Shown piece after piece: positions 54,185-64,000 of a stretch of 64,000 nt of DNA (position 1 is the first letter of the stretch; each line of letters starts with the position of its first letter). A program made the position numbers and the translations under genes. A model generated the notes under the pieces. The model was not told the DNA's origin. It saw only the letters and a program-made list of their open reading frames with translations, and searched no databases. This stretch comes from Terebella lapidaria (taxonomy: Eukaryota; Annelida; Polychaeta; Terebellida; Terebellidae). The stretch spans positions 40,121,719 through 40,185,718 of the forward strand of contig OX424560.1 in assembly GCA_949152475.1 (NCBI GenBank), in the 5' to 3' direction.

Positions 54185-55374
54185 ATGTTTCTGGTTGGCC
54201 TGACGGGTGGCATTGCTTCTGGGAAGAGCACTGTGTCCCGGATGTTCCAGGAACTCGGCTCTGCCATCATTGATGCCGACCTGGTGGCCAGAGAAGGTAG
54301 AAATTGGTAGCCGTTTTAAATTGTGGTGTCTGTGGCAAAAAATATTCCACGATAGTATGCAATATTTGCCAATTTATAAATGAAATGAGATTAGGCCTAC
54401 TCCGGTCCATTTATCACTTCACATGATGCATTTGCTTTGGACATTAATCAAGCCAATATTGACTTTCTGAAAATAGCATTATGTTGTAGTTGTTGAACCG
54501 GGAAAACCAGCTTGGAAGGAAATCAAGAAGATTTTTGGCAATGACGTTATCAAGGGAGATGGTTCCATAAACCGAGACAGACTGGGTCAGATCATATTCA
54601 TGGATCCATCGAAAAGACGGCAACTAAATGCCATCACCCACCCAGAAATATTCAAAACGATGATGTGGCAAATACTCGGTACCTTCGTGAAAGGTGAATA
54701 TAAACTCTAACATGATCAATGACTACATTGTGTTTTGAAGCAGAAATTGTTAAGATGTTTCATTTAATTTTGTGATCTATACAGGTTATCCTTATGTAAT
54801 ATTGGACCTGCCATTGCTCTTCGAATCTGGTTCTTTTTTGAAGTACCTCCACAAAATTGTGGTTGTGAATTGGTAAGTGGTTCAATTTTATATTGATATT
54901 TCAATCGCCAGATTAATATGGGATATTAATAAGCAGAATTTATTCAGCAAATGCACATGGCGATACATGTAGTTGACAAGCAATCAAGGGATGTGCAAAT
55001 TAGTTTAGTTCCACCAAGACAATATACTACTCGGTGGATTCAGATTATACATTAACGCAGTTATTTGTATCTTTTTTAGCAACGATGATGCCCAACTGAC
55101 CAGACTTATGAAGAGGAACAACTATAGTGTGGAAGACGCTAAGCAGAGAATAAATGCTCAGCTCCCATTGGCTGAAAAATGCCTGCGAGCTACCCACGTG
55201 GTTGACAACAATGGAACCACAGAAAATACACGCGTACAAGTTATGAGAACACACAAAGACCTGCAGAGTTCGAAGCAACATATTATGATTAGAGGTTTTG
55301 TCTTGCTAAGCTTAGGCGTTGTGTTACTCGTGTGTAAATATTTGCTGAACTATTCGGGTTTCAAAATCCTTTAA
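54185..55374 (+). CDS. DCAKD: Dephospho-CoA kinase domain-containing protein
   Basis: Four coding exons: 54185-54296, 54490-54693, 54785-54872 and 55080-55374. Introns are GT-AG and the product is 232 aa, the usual length. The family is homologous to bacterial CoaE, which phosphorylates dephospho-CoA in the last step of CoA synthesis; the activity of animal DCAKD is assumed from homology. The P-loop is [12 protein letters not shown] at residues 5-16. [12 protein letters not shown] holds the conserved Asp, followed by the ITHPEI and [10 protein letters not shown] motifs, then the [21 protein letters not shown] lid region without gaps. A hydrophobic C-terminal helix ([18 protein letters not shown], about 205-222) suggests a membrane anchor as in the animal proteins. 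A tandem-repeat transposon abuts its 5' side, leaving very little room for a conventional proximal promoter unless the transcript starts in the repeat. Confidence 0.95.
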
Positions 55375-56092
55375 ACCAGTGGCTACTAAATATGCAATAT
55401 ATATTGTGTAAATATATTAAAGTGGAATAATCGGTGTCTGAAATTCGTTATCAAACAACTGGCTAGCATATACTAGATGATATAGCACGGTTACAATCCC
55501 TACTATACGTCTAGATGACCCTCCAGTGGAGTTTGAACATACAGTAAAAACGCACAATGTGAACGAATTGTTTACATCTGCGCTAACATAAAAAGACATA
55601 AATTTCTCTATATGGTCGTTATTTGCAACACAAAAGAATCAAATTGAATATTTGGGGTTCCATCACTCTAATATACCATACATATACGAATTTCAAGTTA
55701 TAGGGATATGTATTTTCCTATATTTTCAGCTAGTTTTGTTAATTTTGCATCACTGCACGCGAAGCGTTCCATGCGAAAACCAGATTTTCAATGTCAAATT
55801 TAGACAAGTTCGTGTGCGCATTTGAACTATTGCACTGTACAGCTGCTGTGGGAACAGCTGTTGAACACTTTCAACAAGGAAACCAAAAACCGATCATTCC
55901 ACTTTAACTTCCGTGATATATATGTATGTGATAATTCATGTGTTAATTCCGGTCTTCCTCTGTACAAGATACAAACATGGACAATATTTGCTCACAATAG
56001 CGGCATGCACACCTGCTTGGTTACACACCTGGGACTCACTACCCCCTCAACTACCCCTGGCATCAGTATTGACACACCCTGTACACGCCGTT
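55375..56092. other. DCAKD 3' flank, no further gene
   Basis: ATTAAA at 55416-55421 is a possible poly(A) signal. The remainder is AT-rich without recognised features. Confidence 0.4.
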
Positions 56093-59000
56093 TTTAGGTT
56101 TCCGAACCTTTGGTCCGATAACCTATTGTCGTGGCGTTGCGTCCATCGTCTGTCTACATTTTAAACTTATTACAAGTTTACTATCGAATATTTCTAGAAT
56201 TTTGCACAAAAATATTTCAAAAGGGAGGTATTTTCTAGCTTCTTTGATTTTCGCATTTATTTCAAACAATGTCGGCCATTATAGACGAAAAATGGCCAAT
56301 TTAGGACTTAGTCGGTCGTTTTCCCAGCATCTGTTCAGTACCTTTTTTCTTATTGATGCATAACACTCCTCATTCATATCCCCATGATCACGATGATGTG
56401 TATAAGTTTCGTTGCTTAGGAATCAATTGTGGATATATAGGAAATGATATATGCTGAATATTCTCGTCACTTTGAATTTGACCGTTGACCTTATTTTCGC
56501 TTATTATCGACTTCATAGCTTAGTAGTCAATTGTGGACATATAGGAAATGATGTGCGCGGAATATTCTGATTACCTTGAATTTGACTTTTGATCTCATTT
56601 GCAAGATCAGAGCACAAAAAGGCTAATATCTTGTTTATTATCAACTTTACAGCTTAGGTCTCAATTGTACACATATAGGAAATGTTATACGCCAAATATT
56701 CTCATGACCTTGAGTTTGAGCTTATTTTCAAAGTCATACCACAAAATGGCTAATTTCTCGCTTATTATCGACTTTATAGCTCATGAATATATTGTGGACA
56801 CAGGAAATTGTATACGCCGAATATTCTGATGCCCTTGAAATTGACCTTTGATCTCATTTGTAAGGTCAGAGCACAAAATGGTTAATATCTTGCACATTAT
56901 TGACTTTACAGTGTAGGAATTAATTGTGGACATATAGGAAATGATATACACCAAATATTCTGATGACCTTGAATTTGACTTTTGATCTCATTTGCAAAAT
57001 CAGAGCACAAAATTGCTAATATATTGCACATTATTGACTTTACAGCTTATGAATTATTTGTGGACATAGGAAATTATATACGCCGAATATTCTGATGACC
57101 TTGAATTTGACCTTTGATCTTATTTGCAAGGTCAGAGCAATCTCACTCATTATCAACTTTACAGCTTAGGAATCAATTGTGGACATATAGGAAATGATAT
57201 ATGTTGAATATTCTCGCAACCTAGCTTCTTTGATTTTCGCATTTATTTCAAACAATGTCGGCCATTATAGACGAAAAATGGCCAATTTTGGACTGAGTCG
57301 GTCGTTTTCTCAACATCTGTTCAGTACCTTTTTTCTTATTGATGCATAACATTCCTCATTCATACCCCCATGATCATGATGATATGTATAAGTTTCGTTG
57401 CTTAGGAATCAATTGTGGATATATAGGAAATGATATATGCTGAATATTCTCGTCACTTTGAATTTGACTTTTGACCTTATTTTCGCTTATTATCGACTTC
57501 ATAGCTTAGTAGTCAATTGTGGACATATAGGAAATGATGTGCGCGGAATATCTGATTACCTTGAATTTGACTTTTGATCTCATTTGCAAGATCAGAGCAC
57601 AAAAAAGGCTGATATCTTGTTTATTATCAACTTTACAGCTTAGGTCTCAATTGTACACATATAGGAAAGGTTATACGCCAAATATTCTCATGACCTTGAG
57701 TTTGAGCTTATTTTCAAAGTCATACCACAAAATGGCTAATTTCTCGCTTATTATCGACTTTATAGCTCATGAATATATTGTGGACACACAGGAAATTGTA
57801 TACGCCGAATATTCTGATGCCCTTGAAATTGACCTTTGATCTCATTTGTAAGGTCAGAGCACAAGATGGTTAATATCTTGCCCATTATTGACTTTACAGC
57901 GTAGGAATTAATTGTGGACATATAGGAAATGATATACGCCAAATATTCTGATGACCTTGAATTTGACTTGATCTCATTTGCAAAATCAGAGCACAAAATG
58001 GCTAATATATTGCACATTATTGACTTTACAGCTTATGAATTATTTGTGGACATAGGAAATTATATACGCCGAATATTCCGATGACCTTGAATTTGACCTT
58101 TGATCTTATTTGCAAGGTCAGAGCAATCTCACTCATTATCAACTTTACAGCTTAGGAATCAATTGTGGACATATAGGAAATGATATGTGTTGAATTTTCT
58201 CGCAACGTTGAATTTGATCTTATTTGCGAGGTCAGAGCACAAAATGGATAATATTTTGCTTCTTATCAACTTTATAGCTAAGGAATCAATTGTGGACATA
58301 TAGGAAATGATATACAACAAATATTATGATTACCTTTAATACGATATTCGATGTCATTTTCAAGGTCGAAGTGCAAAATGGCTAATATCTCGCTTACTAT
58401 TAACTTTACGGCTTAGGAATCAATTGTGGACGTATAGGAAAAGATGTATGCTGAATATTCTCATGACCTCGAGCTTGACCTTTGTCCTTATTTTCAAGTC
58501 TAAGCACAAAATGCTGAATATCTCACTTATTATCGACTTTCATTTTCGGAATCAATTGTGGACGTATAGGAAAAGATTATGCTGAATATTGTCATGACCT
58601 TGAATTTGACCTTTGATCTCATTTTCAGCTCATGACAAAAAATGGATGTTATCATTTATTGTCAACTTCAAAACAAAATTGACGATATTATTTATTATCC
58701 ACTTTACAACTTGAGAATCAATTGTGGACACACACACAGGAATTGATATATGCTGTATATTCTTTTGACCTTTAATTTCACCTTTGACTTCATTTTCAAG
58801 GTCATATCACAAAATGGCTAAAATCTCGCTTATTATTGAATTTACAGCTCAGTAATCAATGGTGGACATGTAGGAAATGATACATGCTGATTATTCCCAT
58901 GACCTTAAATTTGACCAGTGACCGTATTTTCAACTAAACGGGATAAAATGGCTAATATCTAAAATATAAAACATATATTGTCTGGTAACCTGTCTTAGCC
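56093..59000 (+). mobile_element. Second tandem-repeat element family, long copy
   Basis: It has the same head (TAGGTTTCCGAACCTTTGGT, then CGTCCATCGTCTGTCTAC) and the same tail (ATATTGTCTGGTAACC near 58996) as the copy at 53147-54125. It carries about eighteen units of roughly 145 bp. Part of the array, 56236-57223, has been duplicated as one block at 57224 to about 58200, including the T-rich leader. Confidence 0.8.
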
Positions 59001-60386
59001 TTTGACAGCTACTTTCTCATGAAACTAAGCACAACACATCGAACAGGTAACTTGCACATCCACTTCCTGACTTGGCACGGCATTCTCCAAGATTTAACAA
59101 TACTGTCACATCAAATAATTAATTATACCATTTTATGGTTAGCTGGGTTAGGTATAATAATGATACCGTTAACAGTAGGGTTATAAAACGCTTTTTTCTA
59201 CAGCCTATTCGACTTTAGAGCGACTCTAGCTAAACCATGTTCATTCATAATCATCCTTAGATGAGACTCGAAAAGGAAATATATCCTGTGATACTAAAAG
59301 TTGGACTATGTGAAAAATTTACTCGTTTCGGAAAAATGAAGGGTAAACGTCCATGCACTCACTCACTCACTCACTCACTCACTCACTCACTCACTCGGGA
59401 TCTCTAATTACAAAGTCATGATCACGAATTCACTTATCAATAACTTAAAGTCATAGTAGCAGGGTACCATTATGTGGTTTTATTCCTGTTCACATAAAGA
59501 CATTGTGGACATTTGGTGATTAAAAAGGTCTTCGCGTTAATTGGTAACTAATAACAGCGACATATAATGGAGTATATTGGGTCAGTATACCGATCGCCTT
59601 CTCCAGCCGATGATAGAAATAGCTTCGGCAAAATCGTGACGTCAGTTGAGGCAGAATGTGCTTTGATGGCTCGCCGAAAACGTAAAATACGTAATTTGGT
59701 GGCCAGCTCAAAGATGGAAAATCACTTCAAATGCATGTGATTCAACAGAAAACACGCTAAAACCAGCAAATACTGGACATCTTGCCGTTCAACAAATCTC
59801 CGTTCTGGGTGAATAAATAGTGCTGATTCTAAATATCAAATGCCGTATTTCTGCCATCTCACCCCTTCACTTGAATTGTCAAACATACATCAGGGGAATG
59901 AATATGCGACATGCGGTTTATCTTGCTGGCTACATGTACTTTCAGGTCTGCCTCAACTGACGTCACCAACCACGTGACCCACACTAAAATCAGGATCAAA
60001 ATCTTCGGCAATTTACGGAAGGAGTGCCTATTTGGTTCAATATCTCGAAACCCTTTGATTGCATTTGTAAAATTCGTTCGAATTTATGGAAAACTATTCA
60101 TAATAGACTCAATGAAAAGCATTTTCATCGGCATGCTACTAGGTCTTTAAATAACAATTCGATAATTTCAATAGTTGAATGCATTAGTTTTCCCAAAGAA
60201 CCCTGATTACCAACAGACCCAGAATGTCAGACTTCTATCGCGAAACTTGCAAAACAATTTTCCTCGTGCACCTTTGTGATGTGTATAATTTTTGTTGGCT
60301 TTTAAATGACAGTCTGCGTGTGGAGGCCATTTTGATGGGTAGGCGAAAAAATTTTTTTGTCCGAAATCAAGTCATTATTTGTTTTG
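59001..60386. other. Intergenic; microsatellite and inverted CRE-containing pair
   Basis: CACT repeats (about ten units) lie at 59354-59396. TGACGTCAGTTGAGGCAGA at 59637-59655 has an exact inverse at 59946-59964. Each contains the full palindrome TGACGTCA. No gene is recognised. Confidence 0.6.
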
Positions 60387-60388
60387 TA

Positions 60389-60841
60389 CGGAGCCCCTGA
60401 GGTGACATACCAGATATATTATTAATCCGTGTGCATGAATTAGTAAACCGTGGCCACGAATTGGTAAACCGTGCACATGAATTAGTAAACCGTGTGCACG
60501 AATTAGTAAACTGTGCGCACGAATTAGTAAACCGTGGCCACGAATTGGTAAACTGTGCGCAAGGATTACCTTAACTAATCTGTGGGCATGAGTTAACAAT
60601 TCGTGGGCACCATTTAATAATTCGTGGGCACGATTTAACAATTCGTGAGCACGATTTAACAATTCGTGAGCACGAATTAGTATTTCGTGGCCACGGATTA
60701 GTAAATTCGTGGCCACGAATTGTTAAATTGTGCGCACGGTTTGGTAATTCGTGCGCACGGATTGATAAACCATGCGCACGGATTGGTAAACCATGCACAC
60801 GAATTAATGAATATTTTCGGTATGTCACCTCAGGGGCTCCG
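60389..60841. mobile_element. TA-flanked element carrying a 21-bp palindrome array
   Basis: CGGAGCCCCTGAGGTGACAT and its inverse form TIRs, each followed outside by TA (60387-60388 and 60842-60843). Between them, about 60428-60806, lie about eighteen units of 21 bp, each with a GTGNNCAC-type palindrome and an AT-rich spacer such as GAATTAGTAAACC. The 113-codon ORF across it is a by-product of the period being a multiple of three. Confidence 0.85.
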
Positions 60842-60989
60842 TAGATTTGAGTAATTTCCAGCAAAAAAAATAATTTTTTTTTTTGGCCATTGAAAAATGT
60901 TTTTGGTAAAATATAATGAATTATAGTCCATACAGAAAATGTGTTTCCAGCAACATTTACGAACATGTTTTGACAATAGAGTTCAAGAT

Positions 60990-61574
60990 CAGTGTAACAA
61001 GTCCTTTAGTCTTAGACCACCCTGAAAATATCACTTTTTCTAAAACCTATCATTAAAATATAATTTATTTCATCTAAGTTATCTGTCACTTGTTCTTTCA
61101 GTCACTTCCATGTATGTAAGCATAATTAACATCATATATTCAGAAAATCTGATTTGCAACAAAATAATATTTGATTAATTTGGGGGCAAAAACACTAAAT
61201 TTGAATTTTTTAAAGTTGCTTGGGAAAAATGATGGAATGCGAATAATAACAGGATTAGGGTGCAATGTGGTTGGTGATTGTGTGTTGGTCAACATCAGTT
61301 TCATTGCAACCAGTTATCTTAACGTGTTTAACAAATTTAAGAAAAGTTTGTGACATATAAATAATAATGTTACATTTCTATATTTATTTAATTTTGTTGG
61401 TAAAATTTGTTGATTTTACCGAAATAAACCTTCTGGTGTCATTTTGAGATACATGTCTATAAATGCAGACAGAGAATTCACCTTTAGAGCCCGCATGTAA
61501 TAAACACAAGTCTTCTATTGTACGACAATTATGATGACACCCTCAAGGTGGTCTAAGACTTTTGGACCCCACTG
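60990..61574. mobile_element. Decayed Tc1/mariner-type MITE
   Basis: The right end, GGTGGTCTAAGACTTTTGGA followed by CCCCACTG and TA, is the classic Tc1-like TIR. The left end CAGTGTAACAAGTCCTTTAG with CTTAGACCACC is a decayed inverse. No transposase ORF is seen. Confidence 0.7.
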
Positions 61575-62845
61575 TATATGTTGGAAAATCAATACTCTGC
61601 ATTTCTCATGATTGCCGGTAAGCTACAGCACCCTTGGTGCTATGTTTCTGCATCAGTGAGATTTTCGTACACTTCTATGAACTCGAATTTCAAGACGCTG
61701 GAGTTCCGGACCGCGAAAAATCCGTTGTTGTCCCAGTCAATGCCCATGGATTTCATGAAAATCAGTCTGTCGTACTTGAAGCTGGTCAATACTACCGGAT
61801 TTCTCGGGAGTTTTCAGGTCGCTTTCCTATGTCGATTTCCGTTTTGGTCAGTTCACGATTTTCTTTGGTCCCGCAGAAGATATTGAACGTGGCACACTCG
61901 TCATGTGTCACACGGAATCTGCAAGGACTGGTCCCTTGTGGATAACGGCTTCCTGGGTATCTTCAAATCCATCGAATGAAATTTCAACGGCTCAATATTA
62001 ATCAGCACCGCTCGTAAATCCAGGACCTTGTATTAAATCATTTATTTTGCATCTGTTTTGGTGACCTTGAACTTGATCTGAGATGGGTACATAACTTTTT
62101 TCCATTTTGGGTTAGTATTAAGTTCATAGAGGAATGATATATTGTACATCTTTTGGGAATCGACTCTCACTGATAGAAGATTACTCGAATTATCTAATTA
62201 TGTCCAGCATGAAATGTATAACTTTTTGGTGCATGAACAGATTAATATAAGAACGTGAAAACGATATATATGGATATAATACTCGCAATTCGTGAATTTA
62301 TGACGCATATCAGTGCTACTGCGTACTGACAGCAGGCCTACTATTTGTCAGTACTAAATGAGGAGTTTGTTTTTTTGTTGATGTTTGTTTAGAACTAGCT
62401 GCAGGAAACTTGGCCCTCTGTCTTGGTAGTTCGAAGGACTCCTTTTCAAAAATAACAACAGCCAGTAGCAATAAGTTGAGTAAACGTGATAAATTTATAA
62501 GGAATAAATTGATTACTGTGAGTTACTGTAGTCCGTTTTGATATAATTATTATTGAATTGTACTAATATTTTGTAAAAAAAAAACCCGTGGATAACAATG
62601 AAAATCAGTGTTAATGTACATCATGTTGAGGCACAAAAACCTAAATTCTATGCAAAGATTTGACCACAATGTACATCTCAAAGAGCATTATATCATGTGG
62701 CTTCTGCACAGAAATAGAATGCAGTCAAATACGTTGTTTCCACAACATTAAACCATACTTGCATTGTTCTCTCTGGTGTTTAATGAATGCTGTATGTTGG
62801 TTAAACACCTGCCGGTCACGGCTGAGTAGTTTTCTGTATGGTTTA
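61575..62845. other. Intergenic with a possible coding relic at 61.6-62.0 kb
   Basis: About 61630-62030 has higher GC and protein-like codon texture in more than one + strand frame, ending in a stop codon near 62033. I recognise no family and see no complete exon structure, so this may be a pseudogene, a gene fragment or chance. The rest is AT-rich and featureless. Confidence 0.3.
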
Positions 62846-62949
62846 AAATAGAGAAACCCCTCGAGTAACAGGGAGTTATTCAACATAGTCTCGGGCTGCC
62901 GCCCTCGACCATGTTGAATAACCCCCTGTTCCTCGGGGTTTCTCTATTT
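62846..62949. repeat. 104-bp foldback hairpin
   Basis: AAATAGAGAAACCCCTCGAG...GTTATTCAACAT pairs with ATGTTGAATAAC...CGGGGTTTCTCTATTT. The arms are about 45 bp with a few mismatches around a 14-bp loop. Probably a small MITE. Confidence 0.85.
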
Positions 62950-63380
62950 CGTAACGATACATAAAGACTGTTCACAACAAAAAATTATTGACTAATAGAG
63001 CTTTCTTTTATTGCACGTAGAGAATGCAGGTGCATAAAATGAAATTTTTACACTGCATCAATGGAATAACCAATATCCGAACAAAATACTATTTGGAAAA
63101 TTCAATACAATAAATCTACGGTAATTATTGCACCGGTTCAGTTGCTGAAACGAAAGATTAACACAACTGAATTTGTAAGACGGTCCTTAGTACAGTGATA
63201 AGTCCACATAACATTATGCAAGAATGATGTAATATTTATAAAAGTCATGAAATTCCATTTAACAAGATTGTGATATTGTATATTGCATATACTTGACAGC
63301 AAAATTAGTACACATGTAATACGCGAATAAATATGGAATCGTTTATGATACATACACATGTAATAATAAAAAAAACTTCA

Positions 63381-63412
<32 letters not shown>
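63381..63412. repeat. ATT trinucleotide microsatellite
   Basis: About ten TTA/ATT units. Confidence 0.95.
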
Positions 63413-63416
<4 letters not shown>

Positions 63417-63623
63417 CAAATGTATGTAGGCATATATATCGTTGCATATATGATACATTTTCTATATGTTGTTTTCCAAGTATATCGGCAAATATAACAT
63501 AATACCACTACTAGTGCACGACTCTCCATGGTTTTCTTTTAGCAAGTTGTGTATACTGATTTAAAAATTACCTCAATATATAATTTACACAAACTTTAGT
63601 TTGTTACTCCTCCGAATGGTATT

Positions 63624-64000
63624 TCACCTCCTATTCCTAGACATGAGACCCAACAAACCAACGTATGCCGCACCAATTCCAGCACCAATAGCTGCACCGA
63701 CGGGGCCGGCAATAGATCCGGCGACAGCAGCACTTGATACAACAACCCCGGCAGCAGCGCCGGCAGCAACACCTCTTACAACAGCCCCGGCAGCAGCACC
63801 TACTACAGGTTTCTCTGCTCTAACCCCAATTGCAGGCGCTTCCGGACTTCCTGGTCGTGTTGGAGACCCTAATTCCTCGCGAAATTTGGACCGTTTTCGT
63901 GGATTTCTGTCAGATCCTTCTTTACCTTGGGCGATCTGCTCTGCCACGTGTCCTGCTTCATCAAGAGGCACACAAAGACTGATCATGTTGACCTTTGGAT
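63624..64000 (-). CDS. C-terminal part of an unrecognised glycine-zipper protein (partial)
   Basis: An open frame on the - strand runs from the window edge to a stop at 63624, at least 120 codons. It is GC-richer than its surroundings. The first part (VNMISLCVPLDEAGHVAEQI) is globular-looking. A basic, Pro-containing linker follows (NPRKRSKFREELGSPTRPGS). The last about 55 residues are Ala/Gly/Val-rich with small residues spaced like a glycine zipper (GPVGAAIGAGIGAAYVGLLG) and end in basic residues. The frame continues to the edge, so the Met at 63986 need not be the start. The zipper suggests membrane association or oligomerisation. I do not recognise the family. Confidence 0.55.
   Translation of the reverse strand, partial: PKVNMISLCVPLDEAGHVAEQIAQGKEGSDRNPRKRSKFREELGSPTRPGSPEAPAIGVRAEKPVVGAAAGAVVRGVAAGAAAGVVVSSAAVAGSIAGPVGAAIGAGIGAAYVGLLGLMSRNRR

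Noticed and set aside
60375-60966. 113- and 131-codon - strand ORFs with a seven-residue repeat (LLIRAHE-like)
   Set aside because: The 21-bp DNA period is divisible by three, so the array stays open in frame by construction. The sequence lies within a MITE-like element.

Overview
The window is nuclear DNA of an invertebrate animal. It holds five intron-rich metazoan genes with ordinary GT-AG introns, separated by long stretches of transposon debris. The gene set (including the ciliary dynein-dock protein calaxin), the DNA composition and the BEL/Pao, hAT-like, Mutator-like and tandem-repeat elements fit a marine invertebrate such as a lophotrochozoan or a non-vertebrate deuterostome. The sequence alone does not settle the phylum.

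Genes. Exon boundaries were worked out by splice sites, reading phase and recalled family sequence. (1) calaxin/EFCAB1, + strand, six coding exons, 13609-18692, 210 aa. (2) ABCF2, - strand, 14 coding exons, 25791-20169, 636 aa. (3) Glycylpeptide N-tetradecanoyltransferase (NMT), + strand, 13 coding exons, 30888-38053, 531 aa. (4) RBM48, - strand, four coding exons, 42068-40139, 479 aa. (5) DCAKD (dephospho-CoA kinase domain protein), + strand, four coding exons, 54185-55374, 232 aa. All five read as intact. A sixth candidate, a glycine-zipper protein C-terminus on the - strand at 63624-64000, runs off the right edge. calaxin and ABCF2 converge, ABCF2 and NMT diverge, and NMT and RBM48 converge. 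The genes are unrelated housekeeping or ciliary functions, and nothing suggests co-regulation.

Repeats by region. 1-1.9 kb: tandem-repeat transposon with an exact 147-bp monomer; the family recurs at 17.4-18.5 kb (calaxin intron 5) and 22.9-23.7 kb (ABCF2 intron 5, nested in a pogo-like MITE). 2.9-3.6 kb: TA-flanked MITE. 5.6-6.3 and 45.3-45.9 kb: two diverged copies of an LTR-like dispersed repeat. 6.6-13.0 kb: BEL/Pao retroelement fossil with 98%-identical LTRs and a 5-bp target duplication. 13.8-14.2 and 31.1-31.8 kb: long-TIR elements with 9-bp target duplications, in the first introns of calaxin and NMT. 28.5-33.5 kb: several inverted-repeat elements, two of them nested. 42.4-46.1 kb: a nested stack of inverted-repeat elements. 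48.1-48.8 kb: Ty3/Gypsy pol fossil. 49-53.1 kb: a 2.1-kb TIR element with iterated TTGACGTTAT motifs, a 123-bp near-perfect snapback and a long-TIR element. 53.1-54.1 and 56.1-59.0 kb: a second tandem-repeat element family flanking DCAKD. 60.4-60.8 kb: a 21-bp-period array of palindromes.

The observations I rate highest are: nuclear-receptor-type half-sites built into both unrelated tandem-repeat families, one with a monomer of exactly nucleosome-core length; the RFX X-box-like site 31 bp upstream of the calaxin ATG; the identical 106-bp duplication over the RBM48 start codon, which creates an overlapping upstream ORF; and the 21-bp-phased palindrome array. None of these proves a new system; they are the strongest leads the sequence offers.
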